A stretch of 9,247 nt of DNA from Spirochaetales bacterium (lineage in GTDB: Bacteria; Spirochaetota; Spirochaetia; Treponematales; Rectinemataceae), in the NCBI GenBank assembly GCA_015657395.1, contig JADLKI010000008.1, forward strand, positions 92,227 to 101,473, written 5' to 3'. Positions 1-7,300 of this stretch are shown in pieces. The first letter of the stretch is position 1; the number at the start of each line of letters is the position of its first letter. The notes under the pieces are model-generated. The model ran no database searches, was not told where the DNA came from, and saw nothing but the letters and a program-made list of their open reading frames with translations. Made by a program: the position numbers and the translations under genes.

Positions 1-313
1 GCCTGCTCAGGAAGGGCCCGAAGGCCTTCGCTTCATTCCTCTCCCCCGCCCACAGAGGATGATAGGCGATATGGATAACCCCCGAATCGTCCCGCGCGGC
101 CCGATAGTACAGCGCAATAATCGGTCCGAATTCCGCAGGACAGTCGAAGACAGGCCGGTAGCGGGCCGCCAAATCGTCGTCGCGGAGAGGCGTATAGCCC
201 GCCGGAGGAGCTTCCTTTTTCCCCGCCGGATACCAGACGACGAAACACACGAGGACTAAAAGAATGGCGACAATAACGGCAACTATTGTCAGGCCCCTGG
301 ATCGACTGCTCAT
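1..313 (-). CDS. N-terminal part of a small membrane-anchored protein of unknown function (runs off left edge)
   Basis: An open frame of 104 codons starts at ATG 313-311 and is still open at the window edge, so the C-terminus is missing. The start is supported by GGAGGTG ending five bases before the ATG. Residues 1-6 are a short basic stretch (MSSRSR). Residues 8-28 are strongly hydrophobic (LTIVAVIVAILLVLVCFVVWY), a single membrane anchor or uncleaved signal. Cys23 is not preceded by a small residue, so I do not call a lipobox. The part after the anchor is probably extracytoplasmic; it is rich in charged and aromatic residues and includes RPVFDCP, FGPIIALYYRAARDD and IAYHPLWAGERN. I do not recognise the family. 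The gene lies 107 bases downstream of the 516-codon gene on the same strand and could be co-transcribed with it. Confidence is good that it is a gene and nil for a function. Confidence 0.72.
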   Translation of the reverse strand, partial: MSSRSRGLTIVAVIVAILLVLVCFVVWYPAGKKEAPPAGYTPLRDDDLAARYRPVFDCPAEFGPIIALYYRAARDDSGVIHIAYHPLWAGERNEAKAFGPFLSR

Positions 314-374
314 GGGGACACCTCCGCACGTGGCTTACCAGAATACTTGATCATCAGTATAGCATGAGGGTGAC

Positions 375-393
375 TACCCGGACCGCCCGGGTA
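375..393. repeat. 7-bp perfect hairpin in the gap between the two leftmost genes
   Basis: TACCCGG and CCGGGTA form a perfect 7-bp stem around the five-base loop ACCGC. No run of T follows on either strand, so it is not a convincing intrinsic terminator. It lies between the stop of the 516-codon gene and the start of the membrane protein gene, where it could act as an mRNA processing or stability element. That role is a guess. Confidence 0.35.
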
Positions 394-420
394 TGTCTGG
401 CGACGAATTTGATCTCTTGC

Positions 421-1971
421 TCAACTCTGTCCGGACATATTGGCCGCGTTTTTATAGATACGCTTTTGATACGCGATGGTATCGCGTATCGAATCTTTCC
501 CGTACGGACATCGTTCCGTTATCGTAAAAAGATGATTGCTGCAAAAACGACAGGGGCCTTCCGTCCGCTCGAAATGCTTGTTTCGGCTGTCGAACCGGAT
601 TGTCCCTTTTTCAAATTCTTCGACGATAATCGAAGCGATCATGTCGTATGGTTCTATGAGCATCTTCCGTAAATCGTCCCAGGCGTCTTTCATGTCCTCT
701 TTATTTGCGTGAACATTGTCGAGCGCTATCAGCACCTGCCCGCCGTCCGGTTTGGCGCCCAACAGCGCGGCGGCTTCCGGCCATTTCTCCTGGAAGGCCT
801 TCCACTCATCGAGAGAAAACGCGTAACAGCTGGTAAAATTGACGGAATAGGAGAAATGCGGCGCGACGATAATACGTGTTTTGAATTCCGAGGGATCGAC
901 TGACATCATGACGTGATTCTGCAGGGTAAACCTCAACCACGCGTACGGGCCAGAAAGATTGTCCGGAAGCTCGGGAGAGAAGGTGAGTCCCTGGAATGCC
1001 TTCTTGAACATGCCGAAGGCCGATGTCCCTGAAAAAACGACGATCTTGGGTTTGGTCTGCTGGAACTGCAGAGCCAGCCACCCTCTCTCCGCGCAGCATA
1101 CCGAAGAGATTCTGCCCCTCTCTTCTTCGGGGACTCCTCCGGACTTCGCGGTCCAGCCGGGGGAAGCGCAGGCCACCATGTCTCCCAACAGCACGTCCTC
1201 GCCCGCATGGAGATCTGTCTCCGGCGGGATCAGGCCCGCGCCCTTAAGTTTACTCTCCGCGATATCGAGTATCTTTTCAAACAACTGATAATACCCGACA
1301 GTCTTCTTTTCCACCTCGGTCTGTACGCCGACCGGCAAGGCGATCCGACCCGCGACGATATCCCCTTTCCTAAAGGTCTGGCCTCTGCCGCACAGAACGG
1401 CGGAACCTCGGGGTATGACGATCTCGTTTTCATCATAGCTTAAGAGAATCCTTATATTTTCCTGCGCATCGTCGTAGACAACATAGTTCACGGTTCCGTC
1501 TTCGGCGGCGATGACGGAGGAATCGGGGACAATGAACTGTCTCAAAAAATCGATAGTATACTGCTCCTGGAAAATGGTCTGATAACGATAGTACGTCGCA
1601 TACTCGGCGATATCGTCAAAATACGGATAACACCACCGGGTACCTTCCTCGCTGAGCTGCCACGAAGGCATATTGGGATTTATGCCGATGGTCATAATGG
1701 GAGCTTTCCTGCACCCGCCCGCGATCGCCGGCACCGTGAAACGGTTTCCGTTCGTCCGCGCCTTTATTTTCTTTATTTCACCGGGCTTGATTGCCTTCCT
1801 GCTTCTTTCATGAGCCCAGTCATAGGTGAGCCAGGGCCCGAAGTGCTGGTTAAAATACCGACAGGGATGAGTCTGTTCATCATAAGTCTCCCGCATAGCC
1901 TTGCATGTCATCACTTCCCACGCCAGCTGCACTTCTACCGACAGACCGGAATTCAAATCCTTATCATTCAT
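421..1971 (-). CDS. Cysteine-rich 516-aa protein, distantly uracil-DNA-glycosylase-like; function unknown
   Basis: ATG 1971-1969 follows GGAGG six bases upstream, and the frame runs 516 codons to TGA. What I see: residues 92-99 read IMTIGINP, reminiscent of the GINPG motif of the TDG/MUG branch of the uracil-DNA glycosylase (UDG) superfamily. Residues 257-268 (GEDVLLGDMVAC) and 292-320 (CC followed by a helix, then QTKPKIVVFSGTSAFGMF) resemble the family's core strand, the Cys-containing helix and the 'KPK-hydrophobic-G' strand. Residues 367-379 (RIIVAPHFSYSVN, from R366) sit where UDGs carry their HPSP-like motif, but it is diverged. About 150 residues separate the first and second blocks, far more than in a usual 200-250 aa UDG. 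There are 12 cysteines, including a C-terminal CRFC...C cluster at 474, 477 and 488 that could bind zinc or an Fe-S cluster. The UDG link is an inference from motifs only; an unrelated Rossmann-like enzyme is possible. No partner gene is evident. Confidence 0.72.
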   Translation of the reverse strand: MNDKDLNSGLSVEVQLAWEVMTCKAMRETYDEQTHPCRYFNQHFGPWLTYDWAHERSRKAIKPGEIKKIKARTNGNRFTVPAIAGGCRKAPIMTIGINPNMPSWQLSEEGTRWCYPYFDDIAEYATYYRYQTIFQEQYTIDFLRQFIVPDSSVIAAEDGTVNYVVYDDAQENIRILLSYDENEIVIPRGSAVLCGRGQTFRKGDIVAGRIALPVGVQTEVEKKTVGYYQLFEKILDIAESKLKGAGLIPPETDLHAGEDVLLGDMVACASPGWTAKSGGVPEEERGRISSVCCAERGWLALQFQQTKPKIVVFSGTSAFGMFKKAFQGLTFSPELPDNLSGPYAWLRFTLQNHVMMSVDPSEFKTRIIVAPHFSYSVNFTSCYAFSLDEWKAFQEKWPEAAALLGAKPDGGQVLIALDNVHANKEDMKDAWDDLRKMLIEPYDMIASIIVEEFEKGTIRFDSRNKHFERTEGPCRFCSNHLFTITERCPYGKDSIRDTIAYQKRIYKNAANMSGQS

Positions 1972-2042
1972 AGGGAACCTCCATGAACCTGCGAATTACA
2001 GTGGGGACAGCATATGCGCGCAGAGAGAATCCGCTTAACTCC

Positions 2043-2070
2043 ACTATACCCCGCCGCGGGTGGGACGCAA
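2043..2070 (-). promoter_or_regulatory. Candidate sigma-70-type promoter for the 516-codon gene
   Basis: Reading the minus strand, TTGCGT (2070-2065) is followed after 16 bases by TATAGT (2048-2043), about 70 bases before the ATG of the 516-codon gene. The -10 is good (five of six to TATAAT) but the -35 matches only in TTG. The spacer contains a GC-rich inverted stretch (CCCGC/GCGGG). It is the best candidate I see in this gap; there is no experimental support. Confidence 0.35.
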
Positions 2071-2200
2071 TGGTGTCGGCACGGGGGCATGAGCCGAAAG
2101 GCGGGCGTGGCGGTAAATTCAAATTCGAAAAGGAAGGCATACCTTTCCAGCCAGGCTCTCAAAGATTTCCATAAACCTTCAACAGAATTCGCTTTTTTAT

Positions 2201-2228
2201 AAAATCCGCAATTATGCTGCGGATTTTT
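2201..2228. terminator. Bidirectional intrinsic terminator hairpin
   Basis: AAAATCCGCA (2201-2210) and TGCGGATTTT (2218-2227) form a perfect 10-bp stem with a seven-base loop ATTATGC. T-rich sequence follows on the plus strand (TTTTTGTTTATTTT), and the minus-strand product ends ATTTTATAAAAAAG. The A-flanked symmetry is typical of bidirectional Rho-independent terminators. For minus-strand genes it would end the AbiEi-like transcript and insulate the 516-codon gene from it. On the plus strand it has no obvious gene to serve. Confidence 0.8.
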
Positions 2229-2489
2229 GTTTATTTTCCGTAAGAGAAGCGCGGAATGGGAGAATCCGAAAGCGGCGTCAACTCGTTTTATACAAAGCTC
2301 AGTACATCATCCCCAGCGTCCACAATGCCTTGCATATTCACTATACATTTACTATAGATTCGAAATATTCCTGTCACAGAAATAATAAGCAAAAACCAAG
2401 CAGGCCCCCCATTGTCTAGCCCTGGTTTCTGAGTCAGGCATAACCGTCTCGCCGGTGACGTCAGGCGCGGGACGTGTTGGGGCCGAACA
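2229..2489. other. Gap between terminator and the AbiEi-like gene; nothing recognised
   Basis: These 261 bases form the 3' flank of the AbiEi-like gene. One minus-strand frame extends past the antitoxin gene to a TAA at 2288-2290, but it overlaps that gene out of frame and has no coding character, so I do not call it. Bases from about 2465 to 2489 are still recognisably similar to the 3' flank of the broken second copy near 7757-7790, so the duplication unit extends slightly beyond the stop codon. Confidence 0.5.
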
Positions 2490-3593
2490 TCACTCAGGTT
2501 TCTTCCACGCGGGCAACAGCTTCTGTTGAAGCAGCAAGTCCGCGGCCCCGAGGCCGTGTTCGCCGGCGACGCCAAGATCGAGCCAGGTCTGAACCAGTCC
2601 CGTGCACCAGATGCCCGGTACGACCTCCACCCTGCCGGTAAACACGTCATCTTCCCGAGGTTCGATCACAACGACATTGCCGCCGGTCTCCATCGGCTTC
2701 AAGCCGAGATTCTGCTTCAAAATTCCCTTCCCCTCCGCGTCCGCGTACACACAGAGCGTCTCCTGACGGACATAGGGAACATACAAGCGGGCCGCGGAAT
2801 AGGAAGCCAGCACCAGGTGAGCCCCGCCTGACGACTCCTCCAGCGCCTTCCGGAACGCGGCATCAAACGCTTCCCCACTTATCGTCGTAGAGAAAGTCTC
2901 TTCGGAGAGGTACTCTCCCTCATACGATTCACGCCAGGCGCACAGCAGCGCCTCAGGTTTTTCGATGTGAATGCCTTCCCTCGACACCTCGGCCCATTCA
3001 CGATCCAGAAGGAGCTTGCGGACATTGCTCACCTGGCCGAGACTCACGCCCGACGCGAGCTGCAAATCTTTAACCTTCCATGAACGCAGTGGCGGCGTCA
3101 GGAGCACGCGCAGAACTCTGCCCGCCTTCGCGGAAAAGAGAGAGCGCAGGGAGCGCTTTTCCTTGAAAGGATTGTCCTGCGCCCTCACATCGATGTAGAC
3201 CTGCTCAAAACTCACGTGCACGTTGCCGGCCAGATCCACATAGCCGAGCCCCGCCTCCGCGCAGAGCCGCCGGGATTCCTCGGAAAGAAATGGCGCGGCG
3301 AACAGGGCATACCTGTTCCCCTTGCCCGGCTCCGCCAGCACGCTCTTTATCAGAGGAATGACACCGCGGAGCTCCCTGGGCTGGCCGTTCAGACAGCACT
3401 CCACAAGCCACTCCCAATGCCGGTCGCCCACATTCATGGCAAGCACAATGTCCGGCCTGTACCCGCCCGATGTCTTTTCCTGACGCCAGGACCGCAGGGT
3501 GAGGAAGGGCACGGACGAACACAACTCTTTCAGCGCGAAGAGCGTCTTGTCCTCGAGATCGCGCAATTTCAATTTCTCAGCCTGTTTCATCAC
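2490..3593 (-). CDS. AbiEi-like type IV antitoxin / winged-helix regulator with an N-terminal nuclease-fold-like region
   Basis: The 367-aa frame starts ATG-ATG at 3593-3588; GGGTG lies before the second ATG. Residues 155-215 form a helix-turn-helix/winged-helix (LRSWKVKDLQLASGVSLGQVSNVRKLL, W200 to I210), followed by the ALLCAWRESYE segment typical of AbiEi-family proteins. The C-terminal domain (about 240-362) carries the ASYSAARLYVPY and DDVFTGRVEVVPGIWC...VQTWLDLG blocks seen in AbiEi-like antitoxins. In AbiE systems the antitoxin represses its own promoter and counters the nucleotidyltransferase toxin AbiEii. Residues 46-130 (RPDIV, then WLVECCLNGQPR, then GLGYVDLAGN) look like a PD-(D/E)XK nuclease-type fold in which the expected Lys of E-X-K is Cys67, so activity is doubtful. 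No AbiEii gene lies on either side, so this is either an orphan regulator or the remains of a pair. A second, broken copy lies about 4.4 kb away. Confidence 0.8.
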   Translation of the reverse strand: MMKQAEKLKLRDLEDKTLFALKELCSSVPFLTLRSWRQEKTSGGYRPDIVLAMNVGDRHWEWLVECCLNGQPRELRGVIPLIKSVLAEPGKGNRYALFAAPFLSEESRRLCAEAGLGYVDLAGNVHVSFEQVYIDVRAQDNPFKEKRSLRSLFSAKAGRVLRVLLTPPLRSWKVKDLQLASGVSLGQVSNVRKLLLDREWAEVSREGIHIEKPEALLCAWRESYEGEYLSEETFSTTISGEAFDAAFRKALEESSGGAHLVLASYSAARLYVPYVRQETLCVYADAEGKGILKQNLGLKPMETGGNVVVIEPREDDVFTGRVEVVPGIWCTGLVQTWLDLGVAGEHGLGAADLLLQQKLLPAWKKPE

Positions 3594-3657
3594 CCGTTGA
3601 AACTATGGTATTTAATGAAATATGTCAATGATTTCAGTATAAACTAATGTTTCAACA
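3594..3657 (-). promoter_or_regulatory. Candidate promoter/operator of the AbiEi-like gene: GTTGAAAC / GTTTCAAC inverted repeat
   Basis: GTTGAAAC (3596-3603) and GTTTCAAC (3649-3656) form a perfect 8-bp inverted repeat separated by 45 bases, ending two bases before the start codon. Between them the minus strand has TTGACA (3628-3623), a consensus -35; a weak -10 (TAGTTT, 3605-3600) follows 17 bases later and overlaps the proximal arm. The same arms, with the same 45-base spacing and a conserved core, precede the broken second copy. AbiEi antitoxins are known to bind inverted repeats in their own promoter, so autorepression is the natural reading, but it is inferred. Confidence 0.6.
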
Positions 3658-3660
3658 GAT

Positions 3661-4060
3661 AAAGTGAGCGACGCTTCGCCATGAAATCGCCACAGGCGAA
3701 CGCGACGATGTATGAAATAGAATACATTCTATTGGAATAAAACTAGAGGCCCGCAAGCCATTTTTGAAGCAGGATTGTTCTGCGGCAATGAGCGAGCGGC
3801 CTATTCGTGCTATTCAAAATTATCCGCAAGCCCATTTTACATCATGGCCGTTCCGCGGCCTTAAGTATCCGACACATAAACCGGGACTTCGATAGCAACC
3901 AAGTTGGTGTATTTAACCATCTATAAAATCCCCGTTGTTCACGTAAACGTGAACGGGCCGTTTTCGTGAACAGCGCGAAGAAAAACATGCCATTTTTGGG
4001 AATAAAACACATCGAGCCCGACACTACGCAAGCCGCCTCTTTGCTTCTCTGTATCAGGCT
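3661..4060. other. 400-base intergenic stretch with small repeats, no confident gene
   Basis: I see no convincing coding frame. It holds a direct repeat (CCGCAAGCC-ATTTT at 3751-3765 and CCGCAAGCCCATTTT at 3824-3838), a GGCCG/CGGCC hairpin at 3846-3860, and the terminator hairpin listed separately. A minus-strand 19-codon frame at 3861-3920 (MVKYTNLVAIEVPVYVSDT) reads like protein but is too short to call and may be a gene remnant. The 60-codon minus frame at 3842-4024 overlaps the terminator and looks like chance. Confidence 0.45.
3931..3957 (-). terminator. Probable intrinsic terminator of the hsdR transcript, with GTTCACGT palindrome
   Basis: GTTCACGT (3937-3944) and ACGTGAAC (3947-3954) are perfectly complementary around AA. 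The stem is extended by CCC/GGG with a three-base bulge, or alternatively as CCCGTT/AACGGG. Read on the minus strand the stem is followed by GATTTTAT, a modest T tract, about 100 bases past the HD remnant's stop. A third half-site, CGTGAAC, lies at 3965-3971, so a protein-binding site is an alternative. Confidence 0.5.
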
Positions 4061-4342
4061 TCATTGCGCATACAGCTTTTCAAGCAGCTCTTTGCCCGTC
4101 GCGGTGGAAAAAAACTTTTTCGCGAGCTCAAGCCGACCCTTTTTCTTCGTTCCGTCCTCGTCGATGTTGACGAAAAAATCAGCCTCGACAAGTATCTGAA
4201 AATCGATATTGTCGATCTTTGAATAGGTATGATGATGGCCAATAATATAGAGAACTCTGTCGAGAGTCTCGGGGCTGATTTCGATGCCCCGCAATAAATC
4301 TTTCGCGATCGTCGACCGAATCTGCCCCAGAACATCCCGGCC
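4061..4342 (-). pseudogene. 3' remnant of an HD-domain phosphohydrolase gene
   Basis: In a frame different from hsdR, about 85-94 codons ending at TGA 4063-4061 encode the C-terminal part of an HD-superfamily protein. The diagnostic block is RVLYIIGHHHTYSKID followed by DFQILVEADFFVNIDEDG, the second half of small HD hydrolases (IGHHHTY, then the LVEAD helix). The N-terminal half, which would hold the metal-binding His-Asp pair, is missing. Similarity begins near residue R (4318) only about 30 bases beyond the hsdR stop. No ATG or GTG lies at a sensible place in the frame; an in-frame ATG at 4489 is inside hsdR and yields unrelated sequence first. The gene was therefore probably cut when the hsdR segment joined here. 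HD enzymes hydrolyse phosphoesters, often of nucleotides, but this fragment should be inactive. The substrate is unknown. Confidence 0.75.
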
Positions 4343-4346
4343 ATGA

Positions 4347-7300
4347 TTATCCCGCCTGTGAGTACACGCTCGTCTCGTACTCGGGATAATGCTCATACAC
4401 ATGCTCAAAGATCGCGATACACTTTTGTTGATAGGCATCCTTCGTGTAGGCGCGGGGAAGGCCGTTGTCCAGCTCTTCTTCGATGGCAAGTCGAAGCCGG
4501 GATCGTGCAGCGGCTTTTTGCCGCCAGTTCAGCACGAGAAGTTGTCTCAGCCTGCCAAGAAGGCTGCGAGCAACCTTCTTCACGCAGTCGCGCTCTTCGT
4601 GTGTAAGCTCGGGCGCAGGCCGTGTGAGGATATCGAAGATGGCCAGCTCTTCCTCGGTCATATTTTCACGGACATGACGCTTCTGCTCTTCACTGAGAGC
4701 CTTACTCAGTTTCACCAGTTCCTCAAAAAGCTCTTCAATGTTTCTGCTGCCTGCGTTGTAACTCTCGATGAGCGTCGCGAACCGCTTCGTAAAGTCTGTT
4801 CGGCTGCTATTCAGTCGGACAAGTTTTTCCATCTGCGCCTGAATCGCCGCTTTCAATACCTCCAGATCGGTATTCTTATGTCTGGACCTCTCAAATCTTT
4901 TTTTCAGTGACTCAAAATCGATTTTTGAAAGATCGAGAAGAGGCGGCTCCGCCTCTCGAATCGTCATGCCGGTAATGGACTTGTCGAGTAGCGCGTTGAT
5001 GTCGCGCATGACACTGGAAATATCCGGATGGTCTGGATTTAACTTGGCTTTAATCGCATCCGCGAGGGCAGAGAGGCATAAAACATGTTCTGCGAACTGC
5101 ACGACAATGGGATCCGGCTTGACCGCACTGTAGAGATTCGCAACCAGTCGCTCGTGAGTAAAAAATTCCTGACGCAAGATATCCGGTGAAATAAGAGCAT
5201 TAATGCCGTCTTCCATGAACTGGAGCCGCGCCATGCTGTTTAGAGGCGACTTCTCGATATCTTCAAGTGGAACCTGATGGCTCGCACAGAATGCCAGCGC
5301 GTCTTCAACGGCCTTCCGCAACTCATCGACAAGTTCCTGTTTGTCCCTGACGGGACTTTTGCCGTTCGTGCCCGTGCCGTAGATGGCCAGCGCCTTTTCC
5401 AGCGAGGCGAATACATTGGCGTAGTCCACGATAAGACCGGACTGTTTGCCGGGAAAAACGCGATTGGCCCGCGCGATGCTCTGCATGAGCGTATGGTTTC
5501 GCATCGGTTTATCGAGATAAATCGTGGAACAGCTCGGCGCATCGAAACCAGTGAGCCACATGGCGCACACAAACACGAGCCTGAGCGGATCGTTCGGGTC
5601 CTTGAAGCGCTCGTCGAGCGGCGGCTGCGACTCGTTCATGCGCCTGCGGTGGGGCTCGATGTCGAGACCAAGTTTTTTCATCCGGGGAATCTCGTTCTGG
5701 CTCGGCGAAACAATCACCACCATATCCGTCGTTTGCAGTGTCTCCAAGCGTTTCAAGAGATCGGCGGGAGCCTGTTGCTCTCTGTCAGAAAATTCCTTCC
5801 CATCTATCGTATAGCCCAACTTGCCGAGTTCTTCCTCGACGCGCCGAGTCTCTTCGGCCCAGTACTTGCGCACTTTGCCGTACATCCTGAGCGCGGTGGC
5901 CTTGTCGATGGACACCACCATCGCTTTGCCGGGAAAGCCTCGGCCAAGAAAATGTGCCACGATATCCCTGGCAATCGTCTCGAGACGGTCGTCGCGGGTG
6001 ATGAGGTGATACTGTCGGTTGAGCTCCCGCTCCAACAGCGTCTCTTCATCCTGATCGAGCTCCGCCTCCTCGATGATGCGGTACATGTCCTCGTTCAGGT
6101 GGGAGTTGATGAGCTTGAGTTCGGGAGTCCGATTCTCATAAAAAAGGGGCAGCGTCGCACTGTCTTCGATCGATTGTTGAAAATCATATATCGAGACATA
6201 ATCCCCAAAGACTTCCTTAGTTCGTTCCTCTCCCGCGATGAGCGGAGTACCCGTAAAAGCCAGAAACAGCGCTTGTGGCAGAGCTGTACGCATGTTCAGC
6301 GCAAGCGTGTCGTACTGGCTGCGGTGGGCCTCATCCGTAAGAACGACGATATCCTTTCGGTCAGAGAGCAGCTCCGGTGTCTGAAATTTCTGTATGAGCG
6401 TAAAGATATAGCGGTGATTGCCCCGCAACAGTTCACGCAGATGAGCGCAACTCGAAGCGTGGCACTGGTCGCCCTCGGCTTCGCTCACGGCGCCCGCGGC
6501 CTTGAAAGTGCCAGCGATCTGTCCATCGAGCTCTACACGGTCGGTCACGACCACAAAGGTCCAGTTGCCCGGCAGCTTGCGCAGTACTTTCTGCGAGAAA
6601 AAGACCATCGCGAAACTCTTGCCCGATCCCTGAGTCTGCCAGAAAACGCCGGCCCGACCATCACCTCTGCGCCGTGCTTTCAGCATCGACACGATGGCGT
6701 TGTTCACGCCGAGGTACTGATGGTTTTGGCCTATGATCTTGGTGAGCCCGGACTTGTGCTCGGAGAAGAATGTGAAGTTCTCGACTATGTCGATGAGGCG
6801 CGTCCGGTCACAGGTGCCGCGCAGCATCGTCTCGAGGGAGACGCGGCGGGGCTCGTTTTCCGACTCGACGCGTTTCCACTCGAAAAATCTATCCCAGTCG
6901 GCGGAGACCGAGCCGACACGGCTCTCGGTTCCGTTCGAGGCGATGAGAAAGGCGTTGTACCACAGAAGAGCCGGAATCTGCTCTTTGTAATGGCTCAAAT
7001 TCTCATCGAAAGCCACGCGTGCGGGTACACCTGGTTTCTTGAATTCGATGACAACAAAGGGCAAACCATTGACGAATCCGACAAGGTCGGGACGGCATGT
7101 GTAGAGAGGCCCCGTCACACTGAACTGGCTCGCGAGAAGAAAATCGTTGTTCCCAGGAACATCCCAATCCACGACTCGTACTCGTTCAGGCTTCTGCCCC
7201 CCGCGCTCGTGGTCGGGTACGGAAACCACAATGCCATCTTTGAGCAGTCGATATACGTCGCGGTTCGCAGCTTCAAGGCTCATGGCGGAACGATCGCGCG

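Noticed and set aside
1968..2162. A 64-codon minus-strand frame overlapping the start of the 516-codon gene
   Set aside because: TTG start, no family resemblance, and it runs through the candidate promoter of the downstream gene.
2288..2650. A 120-codon minus frame overlapping the 3' end of the AbiEi-like gene, as a possible AbiEii toxin
   Set aside because: It is too short, lacks nucleotidyltransferase motifs, and its first half is the out-of-frame shadow of the AbiEi-like coding sequence.
3596..3656. GTTGAAAC/GTTTCAAC as CRISPR repeat ends
   Set aside because: These octamers resemble ends of CRISPR repeats, but here they are a single inverted pair per locus with no repeat-spacer array.
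4061..4489. A 142-codon frame as an intact gene
   Set aside because: Its first third lies inside hsdR in another frame and reads as low-complexity shadow; only the HD-like last 85-94 codons are genuine.
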